Part shown: positions 1-5,048 of the stretch, piece by piece | Numbering within the stretch: position 1 is the stretch's first letter | Layout of the letters: the number at the start of each line of letters is the position of its first letter | Source of the DNA: Clostridiales bacterium | Lineage (GTDB): Bacteria; Bacillota; Clostridia; WRLR01 | Length of the DNA: 5,070 bases | Assembly (NCBI GenBank): GCA_031263625.1 | Contig: JAISFK010000423.1 | Coordinates: forward strand, 1-5,070 | Direction of reading: 5' to 3' | Translations under genes and position numbers: made by a program | Notes under the pieces: model-generated | The model's input: the letters and a program-made list of their open reading frames with translations, nothing else | What the model was told of the DNA's origin: nothing | The model's database searches: none

Positions 1-1
1 T

Positions 2-7
2 CTCCCC
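2..7 (-). promoter_or_regulatory. Shine-Dalgarno-like sequence of a divergent gene starting left of the window
   Basis: Read on the minus strand, the first bases of the window give GCGGGGAGA, whose GGGGAG core resembles a Shine-Dalgarno sequence. It lies about 35-40 bases downstream of the expected start of the minus-strand promoter at 49-77. The start codon would lie just outside the window, so the gene itself cannot be named. The inference rests on promoter, dyad and ribosome-binding site occurring in the right order and spacing. Confidence 0.4.
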
Positions 8-18
8 GCTTCGTTTTT

Positions 19-49
19 TCAAATCACGATTAGTATAATCTTGATTTGA
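19..49. promoter_or_regulatory. A+T-rich dyad, candidate operator at the divergent transcription start
   Basis: TCAAATCA (19-26) is the exact reverse complement of TGATTTGA (42-49). Inside these arms, GATTA (28-32) pairs with TAATC (36-40) around a 3-base centre, leaving a single mismatch (27/41). The dyad begins at the -10 box of the minus-strand promoter and covers its predicted start point near 42, the usual place for a repressor operator. It is not followed by a T-run in either direction, so a terminator is less likely. It also contains a TATAAT (34-39) on the + strand, but no good -35 box is placed for that hexamer. Binding by a dimeric regulator, possibly the product of the divergent gene, is inference. 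Confidence 0.5.
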
Positions 50-77
50 TGATATATAATTTAGGGGCGCGTGTCAA
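49..77 (-). promoter_or_regulatory. Sigma-A-type promoter reading leftward out of the window
   Basis: On the minus strand a consensus TTGACA (77-72) is followed after exactly 17 bases by TATCAT (54-49), one mismatch from TATAAT. The spacer end near the -10 box is A+T-rich. Transcription would start near 42 and leave the window at position 1. The -35 box lies between two blocks of the inverted repeat at 67-120, and the -10 box touches the dyad at 19-49, so both elements could bind or be occluded by a regulator. This is the best promoter match found in the window. Confidence 0.6.
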
Positions 78-120
78 GCGTTGCGATGCGACAATGCAAC
101 ATTGCAGCAACGCAGCGCGC
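67..120. repeat. Nested inverted repeat, three stem blocks
   Basis: Three pairs of arms nest in order: GCGCG (67-71) with CGCGC (116-120), GCGTTGC (78-84) with GCAACGC (107-113), and CAATG (92-96) with CATTG (100-104) around a CAA loop. As RNA this would form one long interrupted hairpin. As DNA it is a large hyphenated palindrome overlapping the -35 region of the leftward promoter. No T-run follows on either strand, so it does not look like a simple terminator. Function is unknown. Confidence 0.5.
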
Positions 121-137
121 GACAATTACATAAGTTA

Positions 138-239
138 TACTGACGAGCATTTGAATATACCATAAACGCGAGTCAGTAATACTCGTTTCCTCTGTTCGAC
201 CGCAAATTGCGGTCGGAATTTCCAATCGAACACGAGTAT
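138..239. repeat. Cluster of overlapping, mutually exclusive inverted repeats
   Basis: TACTGAC (138-144) pairs with GTCAGTA (172-178). CGAGT (169-173) pairs with ACTCG (181-185). ATACTCGT (179-186) pairs with ACGAGTAT (232-239). TGTTCGA (193-199) pairs with TCGAACA (226-232). CGACCGCAA (197-205) pairs with TTGCGGTCG (207-215) as a near-perfect palindrome. The ACTCG segment can pair either upstream or downstream but not both at once, and the first and second stems share bases 172-173. Such alternatives are typical of switching leader RNAs or complex operator regions. I do not recognise a known riboswitch core here. No coding sequence in this stretch is convincing. Confidence 0.45.
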
Positions 240-252
240 ATCCTATGTATTC

Positions 253-277
253 GCAGGCTCGCCGGCAGAGCGACTGC
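253..277. repeat. Hairpin with 2-base bulge
   Basis: GCAGGCTC (253-260) pairs with GAGC (268-271) and CTGC (274-277), with a GA bulge between the two right-hand blocks and a 7-base loop. The sequence superficially resembles a tRNA D-arm, but no anticodon stem, T-arm or acceptor stem can be assembled around it. It is the last of the strong dyads before the A-rich stretch at 286-318. Confidence 0.4.
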
Positions 278-317
278 ATCGTACAACGAAAATTCAAAAT
301 GAAAAAGTGCAGAAAAG

Positions 318-323
318 TATAGT
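318..323 (+). promoter_or_regulatory. Weak candidate -10 box for the surface-protein gene
   Basis: TATAGT (318-323) is one mismatch from TATAAT and follows an A-rich stretch. The only -35-like hexamer nearby is TTCAAA (293-298), at a long 19-base spacing. If used, it would give a leader of about 100 bases containing the hairpin at 357-380. No better + strand promoter was found between 300 and 430, but transcription could also start farther upstream, through the structured region. Confidence 0.22.
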
Positions 324-356
324 TTTGTTCACTAACTTAATGGGTAAAAATCTGCA

Positions 357-380
357 GGCAACAAAATGACATTTTGCGCC
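357..380 (+). promoter_or_regulatory. Leader hairpin upstream of the surface-protein gene
   Basis: CAAAAT (362-367) pairs with ATTTTG (371-376) around a GAC loop. GGC (357-359) and GCC (378-380) close the stem below a small internal loop. A T-rich but interrupted tract follows (384-407), so the element is at best an imperfect attenuator. It ends about 50 bases before the start codon. It also spans a TTG at 374 that could be mistaken for a start. Function is inferred from position only. Confidence 0.3.
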
Positions 381-416
381 ATAAATCTTTTATTGCTTTT
401 ATTTTCAGAAAACGGG

Positions 417-422
417 AAGGAG
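417..422 (+). promoter_or_regulatory. Ribosome-binding site fixing the start at ATG 431
   Basis: AAGGAG (417-422), within GGAAGGAG, lies 8 bases before the ATG at 431, which is ideal spacing. The reading frame is open back to a TTG at 374, but that codon has no Shine-Dalgarno sequence and would place 19 extra residues in front of a normal signal peptide. The ATG at 431 is therefore the start. Confidence 0.9.
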
Positions 423-430
423 AATTCAGC

Positions 431-3400
431 ATGGGCAAAATTTTGAAAGAGGGGGCGCCCCGGCGCTTTCTGGCGGCGGTTGCCGCCATGCTTGTGGCGA
501 TCGCCGCGCTCGCGGTTCCGGCGCTCGCGGAAGGCTACAGCGACACCGGGGAGCACTGGGGCGCGGCCGTGATCGAGAAGTGGAGCGACTACGGCGTGCT
601 GCGCGGCGACGGCGACGGGGCGTTCGCGCCGGATCGCGACATGAGCGTCGCGGAGCTCGCCGCCGTCCTGGGCAGGACTTTCGGCTATTCCCAGGCGGGG
701 AATCCGAGGATTTCGCCGGAGATTCCGGCCTGGGCGGTGGAAGATGTCCGCAAGGCCGTGACGGCGGGCGCGATCAAGGCCAACGAAACCGGCCTGGAGC
801 TCACGCGCGAGCTGGCCGCGAAGATCATCGCGAACGCGTTCCAGATCGCGCCGGAGCCGGGCGCCGCTAATTTCGCGGACGCCGCGAGCATATCGGCGGC
901 GTACAGGCCGTATGCGCGGGCGCTTGGCGCCCTTGGCGTGTTCAACGGCGACACGGGCCATAACTTCATGCCGCAAAAGGGCTTCACGCGCGCGGAGGTC
1001 ATGCAGGTGCTTGACAACGCCGTCGCGGACATCGTGACGGAGAGCAGGCCCGCCGCGTCCGACAAGGCCCTCATAGTCGGCAAGCCGGGCGTGGCGCTGA
1101 CGGCCGGGACCGCCAAGGGCGACGTCATAATAGCGCAGGGCGTCGGCAATGGCGACGTCACGCTCGAGGACGTCGAAATCGGCGGCCGGCTAATCATTTT
1201 GGGCGGCGGCCGAAATTCGGTGCACATACGGGGCAAGAGCGTCATTCCGAACGTGCTGGCGAGCAAGACATTCGGCAACCCAGTGCGCGTCGTCGTGGAG
1301 GGCGCCGGCGCGAGCGTCGGGACGGTCGCCGTCGTCGCGGGCGGCAAGGCCATTGTCGAGACGGAGGATGGCGCGAAAATCGGCAAGATAGAGGTCATGC
1401 CAAAGGCCGAGGTGTCGGCCGCCGGCGAAATCGAGGCCGCGCCGGTCAACGCGGCCACCGAGCTCACGGTCGGGGCTGAGGCGGGCGAGATAGACATCGG
1501 CGCGCCGGACGTCAAAATAACGCTGGAGGCGACGGCGCAGATTGAGACAATCGTGTCCGGCCCGCTTGCCGCGAACGCGGAAATAACCGCCGCTTCGGGC
1601 GCGACAGTGGAGAAGCTCGACGTCGGCGGCGAAAACACGTCGGTGTCGATCAGCTCCGGCGCGGAGATCGGCGAGGCGACGATCAGCGCGGGCGGCGTCA
1701 CGGTTTCCGGCGCGGGCAAGCTCGGCTCCGCGATCGTGACGGAGGGCAGCGACGGCGACGTTTCGATCGCGGTGGCGGGCGCGAAAGTCGAGAACGAGAG
1801 CGGCGCGGCCGTGTCCACGGGCGACGGCAAGACTGTCAGCGCGGGCCAGACCGGGACGGTGACAGCGCCAGCGGCCGGCGGAAGCGGCACGGGCAGCTCC
1901 GGCAGCACGGACAGCACAGGCAGCACAGGGGGAAGCGGCGGCGGAGGCGGCGACAGCGGCGGCGGGGGCGTCGTCTACTATGTCGTGGCGTTCGAGCCGA
2001 ACGGCGCCGGCGCGATCGCGCCGCAGAGCGTCGCATACGGCGGCAGGGCGGCGAGGCCAGCGGATCCCGCGATGGCCGGCCATGTCTTTGGCGGCTGGTA
2101 CGCGGACAGCGCCTTCGCGGGCGAGGAGTATGACTTTGACGCCGCCGTGCTCGGCAACGTCACGCTCTACGCCAAGTGGACGCCCGTGCAGTACACCGTG
2201 TCGTTCGAGCCGAACGGCGGCAGCGGGGTCGCGCCCCAGAGCGTGGCTGAAGGCGGCAGGGCGGCGAGGCCCGCCGATCCGGCGATGCCCGGTTTCGCCT
2301 TTGCCGGATGGTACGAGGACAGCGGGCTCGCGGGCGAGCCGTATGACTTCGACGCGCCAGTGGGCAGGGACTTCACGCTGTACGCCAGATGGGAAATAGC
2401 GCAATACACCGTGACGTTCGAGACGAACGGCGGCAGCGCGGTCGAGCCGAGGGGCGTCGCGCACGGCGGCATCGTGGGGAGGCCGGACGATCCCACAATG
2501 GAGGGCTATGCCTTTGACGGATGGTACGAGGACATCGGCCTCGCGGGCGCGGAGTATGACTTTGGCGCCGAAGTGACCGGCGACATCACGCTGTACGCCA
2601 AGTGGGCGACCGCGCAATACACCGTGGCGTTCGAGCCGAACGGTGCCGACGCGATCGCGGCGCAGACCGTCGAGCACGGCTACAGTGCGGCAAGGCCGGC
2701 CGACCCGGCAAAGACGGGCCATATCTTTGAAGGCTGGTACGAGGACAGCGGCTTCGCGGGCGCGGAGTATAACTTTGGCGCCGCCGTGTTCGGCGACGTC
2801 ACGCTATATGCCAAGTGGACGCCCGTGCAATACACCGTGGCGTTCGTGACGAACGGCGCCGACGCGATCGCGCCGCAGAGCGTCGCATACGGCAGCAAGG
2901 CGGCGAGGCCGGCGGATCCCGCGAAGGAGGGCCATTCATTTGACGGCTGGTACGCGGACATCGGGCTCGCGGGCGCGGCGTATGACTTTGACGCCGAAGT
3001 GACCGGCGACGTCACGCTCCACGCAAAGTGGACGCCCGACGCGCTGAGCATTGTGGCGCAACAAATCGGGTATGACGCGCAGTATATGGCAGACATGCTG
3101 GTTCTGGAGTTCAGCGCCGCGATTTCGACGGTTGTGAACAACGAGCTGATAGAGTGGGATATCGACGGGGGGAGCGCAGACATTCTGGACGGCGACGGCG
3201 CGACGGTCGCGAAGCTGATCCTGAGCATGGAAGACAAAATTGCCACAATCGAGCCAGCCAGCCCCGGCAAGACCGCGATACCGGCGCTCACGTTCACGGC
3301 GGCGGCCAGCGGCGAGACGACGGCGAGCGCCGCAGTCGAGCTGTACAAAGCCGACGGTAAGGCAGAGCGCAATGATGGCACGATAGCGCTGAACGGAATC

Positions 3401-4618
3401 GTCAAGGTCTTGTTCGCGGACGAAACGCGCCCACTCGCGCAGATCAAATATAGCGACGACAGCACAGCCTGGGTGCACTTTGACGACACTGTCGCTGACG
3501 GGGCGCACATCCTTGGCATTCTGCGCGCCGTGTACCTGCCGAACGCGCCGGGCAGCACGGACGCGATCGAGAGCGGAAAAACCACAATAGCATACACAGA
3601 GGCGATCAGCGAGGCCGCGCTCAATCTGTTTGAGATCTATATCGACAGCACCCATGCGGCGAACGACAGCATCAACATCAAGGGGACGGAGCTGCCCGCT
3701 GCGGATGGCGAGTCAACCACAAACCTCATCGTGATTGACGTCGGGATTCCGGGCGGTGCCAACAACGGCGCACTGCCGACATTCCACATTCCGTATGGGG
3801 CACTGGGGGCATCGGACGACAGCTATGGCGCTATACGCTTCCGTGTGAACAGCGGCGCGAGCCTCGTGATCGAGGCGGACAACGACAGTTACATCGCCAA
3901 CGGCGCGAACCATCCGTGCCCGCCGGGCAACTTCAACAACGGTTGCATCGAGGCCATGCCGGGAGGCAAGTTGCGCGACGGCGCATACGAAGGCTTCCCG
4001 CTGGGATCAAACGCGGTTCTGCTGAGCCGCCTCGGCTCGTACCTGGCCGTGGGGCCGGAGTCCTCGTTTGAAATCGGCGGTGCTGGCTATGTCGAAAGCC
4101 GCGACAAATGGTATTCGGGCTGGCTGGTCGGCCCGGCCGAAGGGAATCCGAGGATTGTGTGGGATTCGGGCGATCAGACGGGCGGCTACATCGAGGTTCG
4201 CCCCGGACAGCTCGCGATCTCGGCCAACGTGACGGTCAAAAAGACGCTTGGGCTGATCTACAGCGTCTGGTTCGTAAATGGGCCGACCGTGACTATCGAT
4301 GCGGCCGGCGATACCGTGGACATAGAAGGCATGAAAGGACTGTTCGCGAACGGGGACAATTACAAGTTTTACGGGACAGAGGAGTCGAGCGGCGGGCAAA
4401 ATCCCGGTAGCCCGGCGGCTACGATCATAGTGAAACCGGGGAGTACGCTTCACCAGATGTTCCTCACGGCCGGCAACACCCACGAATTTGGGTTCATTAC
4501 GGCGTCGTCCGACGACAGAACCATAGTGAACAAGGGCGACGGGGACAGCGTGCTGTCGGGAACGTATGTGGGTGGCATCACAGGCTATTTGAACTGGGAG
4601 GAGGCTACCGGTCCGTAA
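431..4618 (+). CDS. SLH-anchored, multi-domain surface protein with five InlB-type B-repeats (putative adhesin)
   Basis: The product is 1395 residues, predicted to be exported and held on the cell wall. Residues 1-33 form a signal peptide (KILK and PRR basic residues, an Ala/Val/Leu core, cleavage after PALA). Three SLH modules follow (about 36-86, 94-140, 148-202); this family binds pyruvylated secondary cell-wall polymer. Only the third has the canonical TRAE (186-189); the first has SVAE (72-75) and the second TREL (125-128). Residues about 210-477 are short Val/Ile/Gly-rich strands, probably a beta-helix. A Gly/Ser/Thr linker spans 480-513. Residues 517-871 are five tandem 71-residue B-repeats of the InlB/Flg_new type, with GWY and LYAKW motifs. 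Residues 872-1395 have no family I can name: an Ig- or cadherin-like part, then Gly-rich beta strands. The only two cysteines are C1163 and C1172. There is no LPXTG or C-terminal membrane anchor. Adhesion is inferred from architecture; the ligand is unknown. No operon partner is visible. Confidence 0.93.
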   Translation: MGKILKEGAPRRFLAAVAAMLVAIAALAVPALAEGYSDTGEHWGAAVIEKWSDYGVLRGDGDGAFAPDRDMSVAELAAVLGRTFGYSQAGNPRISPEIPAWAVEDVRKAVTAGAIKANETGLELTRELAAKIIANAFQIAPEPGAANFADAASISAAYRPYARALGALGVFNGDTGHNFMPQKGFTRAEVMQVLDNAVADIVTESRPAASDKALIVGKPGVALTAGTAKGDVIIAQGVGNGDVTLEDVEIGGRLIILGGGRNSVHIRGKSVIPNVLASKTFGNPVRVVVEGAGASVGTVAVVAGGKAIVETEDGAKIGKIEVMPKAEVSAAGEIEAAPVNAATELTVGAEAGEIDIGAPDVKITLEATAQIETIVSGPLAANAEITAASGATVEKLDVGGENTSVSISSGAEIGEATISAGGVTVSGAGKLGSAIVTEGSDGDVSIAVAGAKVENESGAAVSTGDGKTVSAGQTGTVTAPAAGGSGTGSSGSTDSTGSTGGSGGGGGDSGGGGVVYYVVAFEPNGAGAIAPQSVAYGGRAARPADPAMAGHVFGGWYADSAFAGEEYDFDAAVLGNVTLYAKWTPVQYTVSFEPNGGSGVAPQSVAEGGRAARPADPAMPGFAFAGWYEDSGLAGEPYDFDAPVGRDFTLYARWEIAQYTVTFETNGGSAVEPRGVAHGGIVGRPDDPTMEGYAFDGWYEDIGLAGAEYDFGAEVTGDITLYAKWATAQYTVAFEPNGADAIAAQTVEHGYSAARPADPAKTGHIFEGWYEDSGFAGAEYNFGAAVFGDVTLYAKWTPVQYTVAFVTNGADAIAPQSVAYGSKAARPADPAKEGHSFDGWYADIGLAGAAYDFDAEVTGDVTLHAKWTPDALSIVAQQIGYDAQYMADMLVLEFSAAISTVVNNELIEWDIDGGSADILDGDGATVAKLILSMEDKIATIEPASPGKTAIPALTFTAAASGETTASAAVELYKADGKAERNDGTIALNGIVKVLFADETRPLAQIKYSDDSTAWVHFDDTVADGAHILGILRAVYLPNAPGSTDAIESGKTTIAYTEAISEAALNLFEIYIDSTHAANDSINIKGTELPAADGESTTNLIVIDVGIPGGANNGALPTFHIPYGALGASDDSYGAIRFRVNSGASLVIEADNDSYIANGANHPCPPGNFNNGCIEAMPGGKLRDGAYEGFPLGSNAVLLSRLGSYLAVGPESSFEIGGAGYVESRDKWYSGWLVGPAEGNPRIVWDSGDQTGGYIEVRPGQLAISANVTVKKTLGLIYSVWFVNGPTVTIDAAGDTVDIEGMKGLFANGDNYKFYGTEESSGGQNPGSPAATIIVKPGSTLHQMFLTAGNTHEFGFITASSDDRTIVNKGDGDSVLSGTYVGGITGYLNWEEATGP
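1979..3043 (+). repeat. Five tandem 213-bp repeats encoding InlB-type B-repeats
   Basis: Units start at 1979, 2192, 2405, 2618 and 2831, each exactly 71 codons with no spacer. Every unit follows the pattern of an aromatic plus Val/Thr start, F-x-x-NG, a P-x-DP turn, a G-x-x-F-x-GWY core, a DF segment and a closing TL(Y/H)A(K/R)W. This matches the Listeria-Bacteroides repeat family (Flg_new, small beta-grasp-like modules common in bacterial surface proteins). Similarity is mosaic: units 1 and 5 share an exact 31-bp block (2011-2041 and 2863-2893), units 3 and 5 share the DIGLAGA and AEVTGD segments, and units 1 and 2 share RAARPADPAM. Unit 3 is the most divergent in its middle. The in-frame, equal-length units could change in copy number without disrupting the gene. 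Confidence 0.92.
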
Positions 4619-4639
4619 AAGCAGGTACTGGAGCGCGGT

Positions 4640-4677
4640 GCGCCTGCCCGCAAAAAAAGCGCGGGTAAGCAAGGCGC
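4640..4677. repeat. Interrupted inverted repeat just after the surface-protein gene
   Basis: GCGCCT (4640-4645) pairs with AGGCGC (4672-4677), and inside it CCCGC (4647-4651) pairs with GCGGG (4661-4665), leaving an A7-containing loop. It starts 22 bases after the TAA at 4616-4618. On the + strand no T-run follows, so it is at most a weak, non-canonical end signal for the surface-protein mRNA, perhaps with Rho. Confidence 0.35.
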
Positions 4678-4683
4678 AAAATG

Positions 4684-4699
4684 CGCGTAGCCGCGTAGC
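4684..4699. repeat. Two tandem copies of CGCGTAGC
   Basis: CGCGTAGC occurs at 4684-4691 and again at 4692-4699 with no gap, followed by GAAGACGCG. It lies between the two hairpins of the downstream intergenic region. An 8-bp head-to-tail duplication could be a slippage or insertion scar, but it is too short to assign. Confidence 0.5.
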
Positions 4700-4708
4700 G
4701 AAGACGCG

Positions 4709-4759
4709 AAAAAATGGGCGGGGCCCGAAAATGCCAAAAGGCGTTTTCGGGCCCCGCCC
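4709..4759 (-). terminator. Rho-independent terminator for minus-strand transcription
   Basis: The 20-base arms 4716-4735 and 4740-4759 pair completely around an AAAA loop, with one G-T (G-U in RNA) pair at 4732/4743. The lower stem is almost pure G+C (GGGCGGGGCCCG). Read on the minus strand, the stem is followed by ATTTTTT (4715-4709), the normal form of an intrinsic terminator. Read on the + strand, the A-run precedes the stem and GCATCTCG follows it, so termination of the surface-protein transcript is less certain. It would end transcription coming from the recombinase remnant at 4818-5048. Confidence 0.75.
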
Positions 4760-4760
4760 G

Positions 4761-4784
4761 CATCTCGCGCCGCATCTCGCGCCG
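4761..4784. repeat. Two tandem copies of CATCTCGCGCCG
   Basis: The 12-bp unit occurs at 4761-4772 and 4773-4784, directly abutting the right arm of the terminator hairpin. A third, degenerate piece (CGATTCGCATG) follows. The shared sequence extends three bases to the left of each copy. Origin is unknown; slippage or a recombination scar is possible. Confidence 0.6.
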
Positions 4785-4817
4785 CGATTCGCATGCCCGG
4801 CCCCGCAGCGCCGCGCG

Positions 4818-5048
4818 CTATGCCGCTTCGCAACCCGCCAGCCGCAATGTTTTGGCGGGGCGCTCGTCAGTCTTGCCCGATATCGCGCGATCAATGTACT
4901 CGCCGATAACGGCCATGCCCTCGCGTTCCGCGAAAGCGCAACAGTCCCTAAATTGCCCGTCTATGCTCTGTTCTTGTTGCCCATGGCTTGAATAGCGGGC
5001 ATATATCACCGCGTTTGACGCGATTTTCGATTTGCGCGCCACTCCCAT
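4818..5048 (-). pseudogene. Truncated serine recombinase (resolvase/invertase N-terminal fragment)
   Basis: This 76-residue minus-strand frame matches the start of a large serine recombinase. AVIYARYSS (13-21) holds the conserved Arg (R18) and the predicted catalytic serine (S20), QSIDGQ (27-32) follows, and a YIDRAISGKTDERP segment (51-64) corresponds to the D-x-x-SG-x-x-x-x-R block. After RP or RPA (residues 64-65, near base 4855) the family pattern, normally an F-Q-x-M-I-type continuation, is lost and the frame stops 11 residues later. The other minus-strand frames do not resume the family sequence. The rest of the catalytic domain, the long helix and the DNA-binding recombinase and zinc-ribbon regions are absent, so no activity is expected. 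A GGTGAT ribosome-binding-like sequence precedes ATG 5048, but the frame is open to the window edge, so the true start may lie outside. Confidence 0.85.
4834..4859. repeat. Inverted repeat at the recombinase breakpoint
   Basis: CCCGCCA (4834-4840) is the exact reverse complement of TGGCGGG (4853-4859), with a 12-base centre. The right arm encodes the last recombinase-like residues (Pro64-Ala65 on the minus strand), so sequence homology ends inside this repeat. It may mark the deletion or recombination junction, or be chance in G+C-rich DNA. Confidence 0.4.

Noticed and set aside
34..60. Two + strand TATAAT hexamers (34-39 and 55-60)
   Set aside because: Neither has a -35 box at a usable spacing. 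The first is internal to the operator-like dyad.
61..297. 78-residue minus-strand open frame in the upstream region
   Set aside because: It begins with TTG without a good ribosome-binding site, has no recognisable domain, and overlaps the dense inverted repeats, which better explain the sequence.
251..310. tRNA-like D-arm (GCTC, GGCAGAGC)
   Set aside because: No matching anticodon stem, T-arm or acceptor stem can be built around it.
374..430. Upstream TTG start for the surface protein
   Set aside because: It has no Shine-Dalgarno sequence, sits inside a hairpin, and would add 19 residues before a normal signal peptide. ATG 431 has AAGGAG at ideal spacing.
685..2722. Long minus-strand frames antisense to the surface-protein gene
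   Set aside because: They arise from the G+C-rich, strongly biased codon pattern. Their products are Pro/Ala/Arg-rich and repeat in step with the sense repeats.
1979..3043. CRISPR-like array
   Set aside because: The 213-bp repeats are coding, contiguous and without spacers, and they translate to B-repeats in one frame.
67..4859. Invertible (phase-variable) segment around the surface gene controlled by the nearby recombinase
   Set aside because: I found no matching long inverted repeats flanking the gene; only an 8-base word (GCAATGTT) is shared in opposite orientation, and the recombinase is broken.
4007..4894. 295-residue minus-strand frame crossing the spacer into the surface gene
   Set aside because: It spans the terminator hairpin and repeats, has low-complexity Arg/Ala-rich content and no recombinase motifs, so it does not continue the truncated recombinase.
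4638..4995. + strand frames of 93-117 residues downstream
   Set aside because: They read through the hairpin and tandem repeats and antisense to the recombinase remnant, with no domain.
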